A DNA stretch of 18,233 nt from JABDPF01 sp036351055 (GTDB taxonomy: Bacteria; Pseudomonadota; Gammaproteobacteria; Xanthomonadales; SZUA-36): contig JAZBOH010000222.1 in assembly GCA_036351055.1 (NCBI GenBank), positions 1 through 18,233 on the forward strand. The letters run 5' to 3'. Positions 17,437 to 18,233 of this stretch are shown here, one piece after another. The position numbers and the translations under genes were made by a program. Under the pieces are notes generated by a model. That model saw only the letters and a list, made by a program, of their open reading frames with translations, was not told the origin of the DNA and did not search any database. Every line of letters begins with the position of its first letter. Position 1 is the first letter of the stretch.

Positions 17437-18233
17437 TCAGCGCAGCGACTTTGGCCCTTTGTTCTGGCCCCGGGTTTTTGCCTGGCCCCTGACCTGGAAT
17501 AGCTGCCGGTCGTCCAGTCTCAGGGCGGTCAGGTAACCGCCCCATACGCAGCCTGAATCCAGGCAGATCACGTTTTTTCTGGCGAACAGGCCGAGGCGGG
17601 CCCAGTGGCCGAATACAATGGTTGTGTCCCGGGTCTGGCGGTTCTTGTGTTTGAACCAGGGCTTGTAGGGTTTTCTCTGTGAACCCGGCGGCCCGCTGGC
17701 GCTGCTGAGGATCTTGCCGTTCTTGTCGCAGAAGCGCAGCCGCGTGAAAATATCGCTGACCAGGCTGCGCCTTTTCCAGCCCCTGAGCCCGTCATCCCAG
17801 CGCCGTACCCGGTTTTTGCCCATCCGGCTAAAAAACTTGCCGGCCTTTTCAGAACAGAGTTTCCGTTCCACCTCGGCAGCGTGATCCAATGTGTCCTGCA
17901 CGGTCCATTGCGGTATCACGCCCGCATGCACCATCAATACCTGGTGCTCTTGCGACCAGTGGGCCAGGGGTTTTTGCTGCAGCCAGCCAATCAGTCGCTC
18001 GCGATGGGGCGAGCGCAATATCTTGTCCAGCTCTCGGTTGGGGCAGCCGGCGTCGGGGTATTTCCAGTTCTCCCTGAGCAGGTAAAGGTCGTGGTTGCCC
18101 AGGGTGGCGGTAAAGCGGTCGCCCAGGCTTTCTAGCAGGCGCAGGGTTTTGAGGGACTTGCCGCCGCGGTTGACCAGGTCGCCGGGGCACCACAGCTGAT
18201 CTTCAGACGGGTCAAAGCGGATTTTCTCCAGCA
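17437..18233 (-). CDS. apaH: Symmetrical diadenosine tetraphosphatase (5' end outside window)
   Basis: ApaH splits Ap4A into two ADP, limiting this stress-linked nucleotide. The frame is open from the window edge to TGA at 17439-17437 (265 codons). The missing N-terminus would hold the GDVHGC motif. Visible metallophosphatase motifs in order are PGDLVNRGGKSL, LGNHDLYLL, VLMVHAGVIPQW, FTRLRFCDKNG, IVFGHWARLG and CLDSGCVWGGYLTALR. The total would be close to the 280 residues of E. coli ApaH. A TTG at 18018 is not the start, since conserved motifs lie upstream of it. The C-terminal tail (VRGQAKTRGQNKGPKSLR) is repeat-derived, like the folA tail opposite. In E. coli apaH also faces folA and continues to apaG-rsmA-pdxA-surA. 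Confidence 0.94.
   Translation of the reverse strand, partial: LEKIRFDPSEDQLWCPGDLVNRGGKSLKTLRLLESLGDRFTATLGNHDLYLLRENWKYPDAGCPNRELDKILRSPHRERLIGWLQQKPLAHWSQEHQVLMVHAGVIPQWTVQDTLDHAAEVERKLCSEKAGKFFSRMGKNRVRRWDDGLRGWKRRSLVSDIFTRLRFCDKNGKILSSASGPPGSQRKPYKPWFKHKNRQTRDTTIVFGHWARLGLFARKNVICLDSGCVWGGYLTALRLDDRQLFQVRGQAKTRGQNKGPKSLR
17464..17489 (-). repeat. Degenerate copy of the GGGGYCAG double repeat in the apaH 3' end
   Basis: On the minus strand GGGGCCAG occurs twice (17489-17482 and 17471-17464) with CAAAAACCC-like spacing. This parallels GGGGTCAG...AAAGACCGGGGTCAG in the folA tail on the other strand. Both copies are read in the same frame, giving RGQAKTRGQ in ApaH and RGQERPGS in FolA. The two sets therefore form an inverted pair around the palindrome. 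Confidence 0.5.

Overview
The window looks like a chromosomal segment of a free-living, probably aquatic gammaproteobacterium. The DNA is GC-rich and densely coding. Two gene neighbourhoods match gammaproteobacterial ones: lgt next to thyA, and folA convergent with apaH, both as in Escherichia coli. There is also a complete Vibrio/Shewanella-style TonB2 energy-transduction cluster. I cannot name the genus from sequence alone. No tRNA, rRNA, CRISPR array, transposase or prophage gene is visible.

Left part (1-4716). Two paralogous membrane-anchored von Willebrand A (vWA) proteins lie on the minus strand with an ATGA overlap. Divergent from them is a 1029-residue exported TPR protein with a C-terminal CHAT (caspase-like) domain. 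The vWA proteins begin with a TolR/ExbD/MotB-like transmembrane segment with an Asp at its start, so they may be moved by a proton-channel partner outside the window. The CHAT domain has lost both catalytic residues, and the first-listed vWA protein has lost its metal site. This is the part most likely to be an undescribed system.

Middle part (4779-5843). A tandem-domain universal stress protein ends at a clear terminator. After it comes a short remnant of a GNAT acetyltransferase, with an excellent ribosome binding site, that runs straight into a bidirectional terminator.

TonB2 operon (11000 down to 5837, minus strand). The order is DUF3450 coiled-coil protein, large TtpC-like MotA/TolQ/ExbB protein, ExbB, ExbD, TonB and an exported TPR protein. 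The genes are tightly spaced with good ribosome binding sites. Together they would couple the proton motive force to TonB-dependent outer-membrane uptake.

Right part (11222-18233). An SLC13-type transporter with RCK_C domains follows a YyaL-type thioredoxin/glycoside-hydrolase-like protein on the minus strand. Divergent from these runs lgt-thyA-folA (lipoprotein maturation and thymidylate/folate metabolism) on the plus strand. It meets the partial apaH gene on the minus strand. The folA/apaH junction carries a perfect 33-bp palindrome and related GGGGYCAG repeats that form the last codons of both genes, resembling a REP/BIME element.
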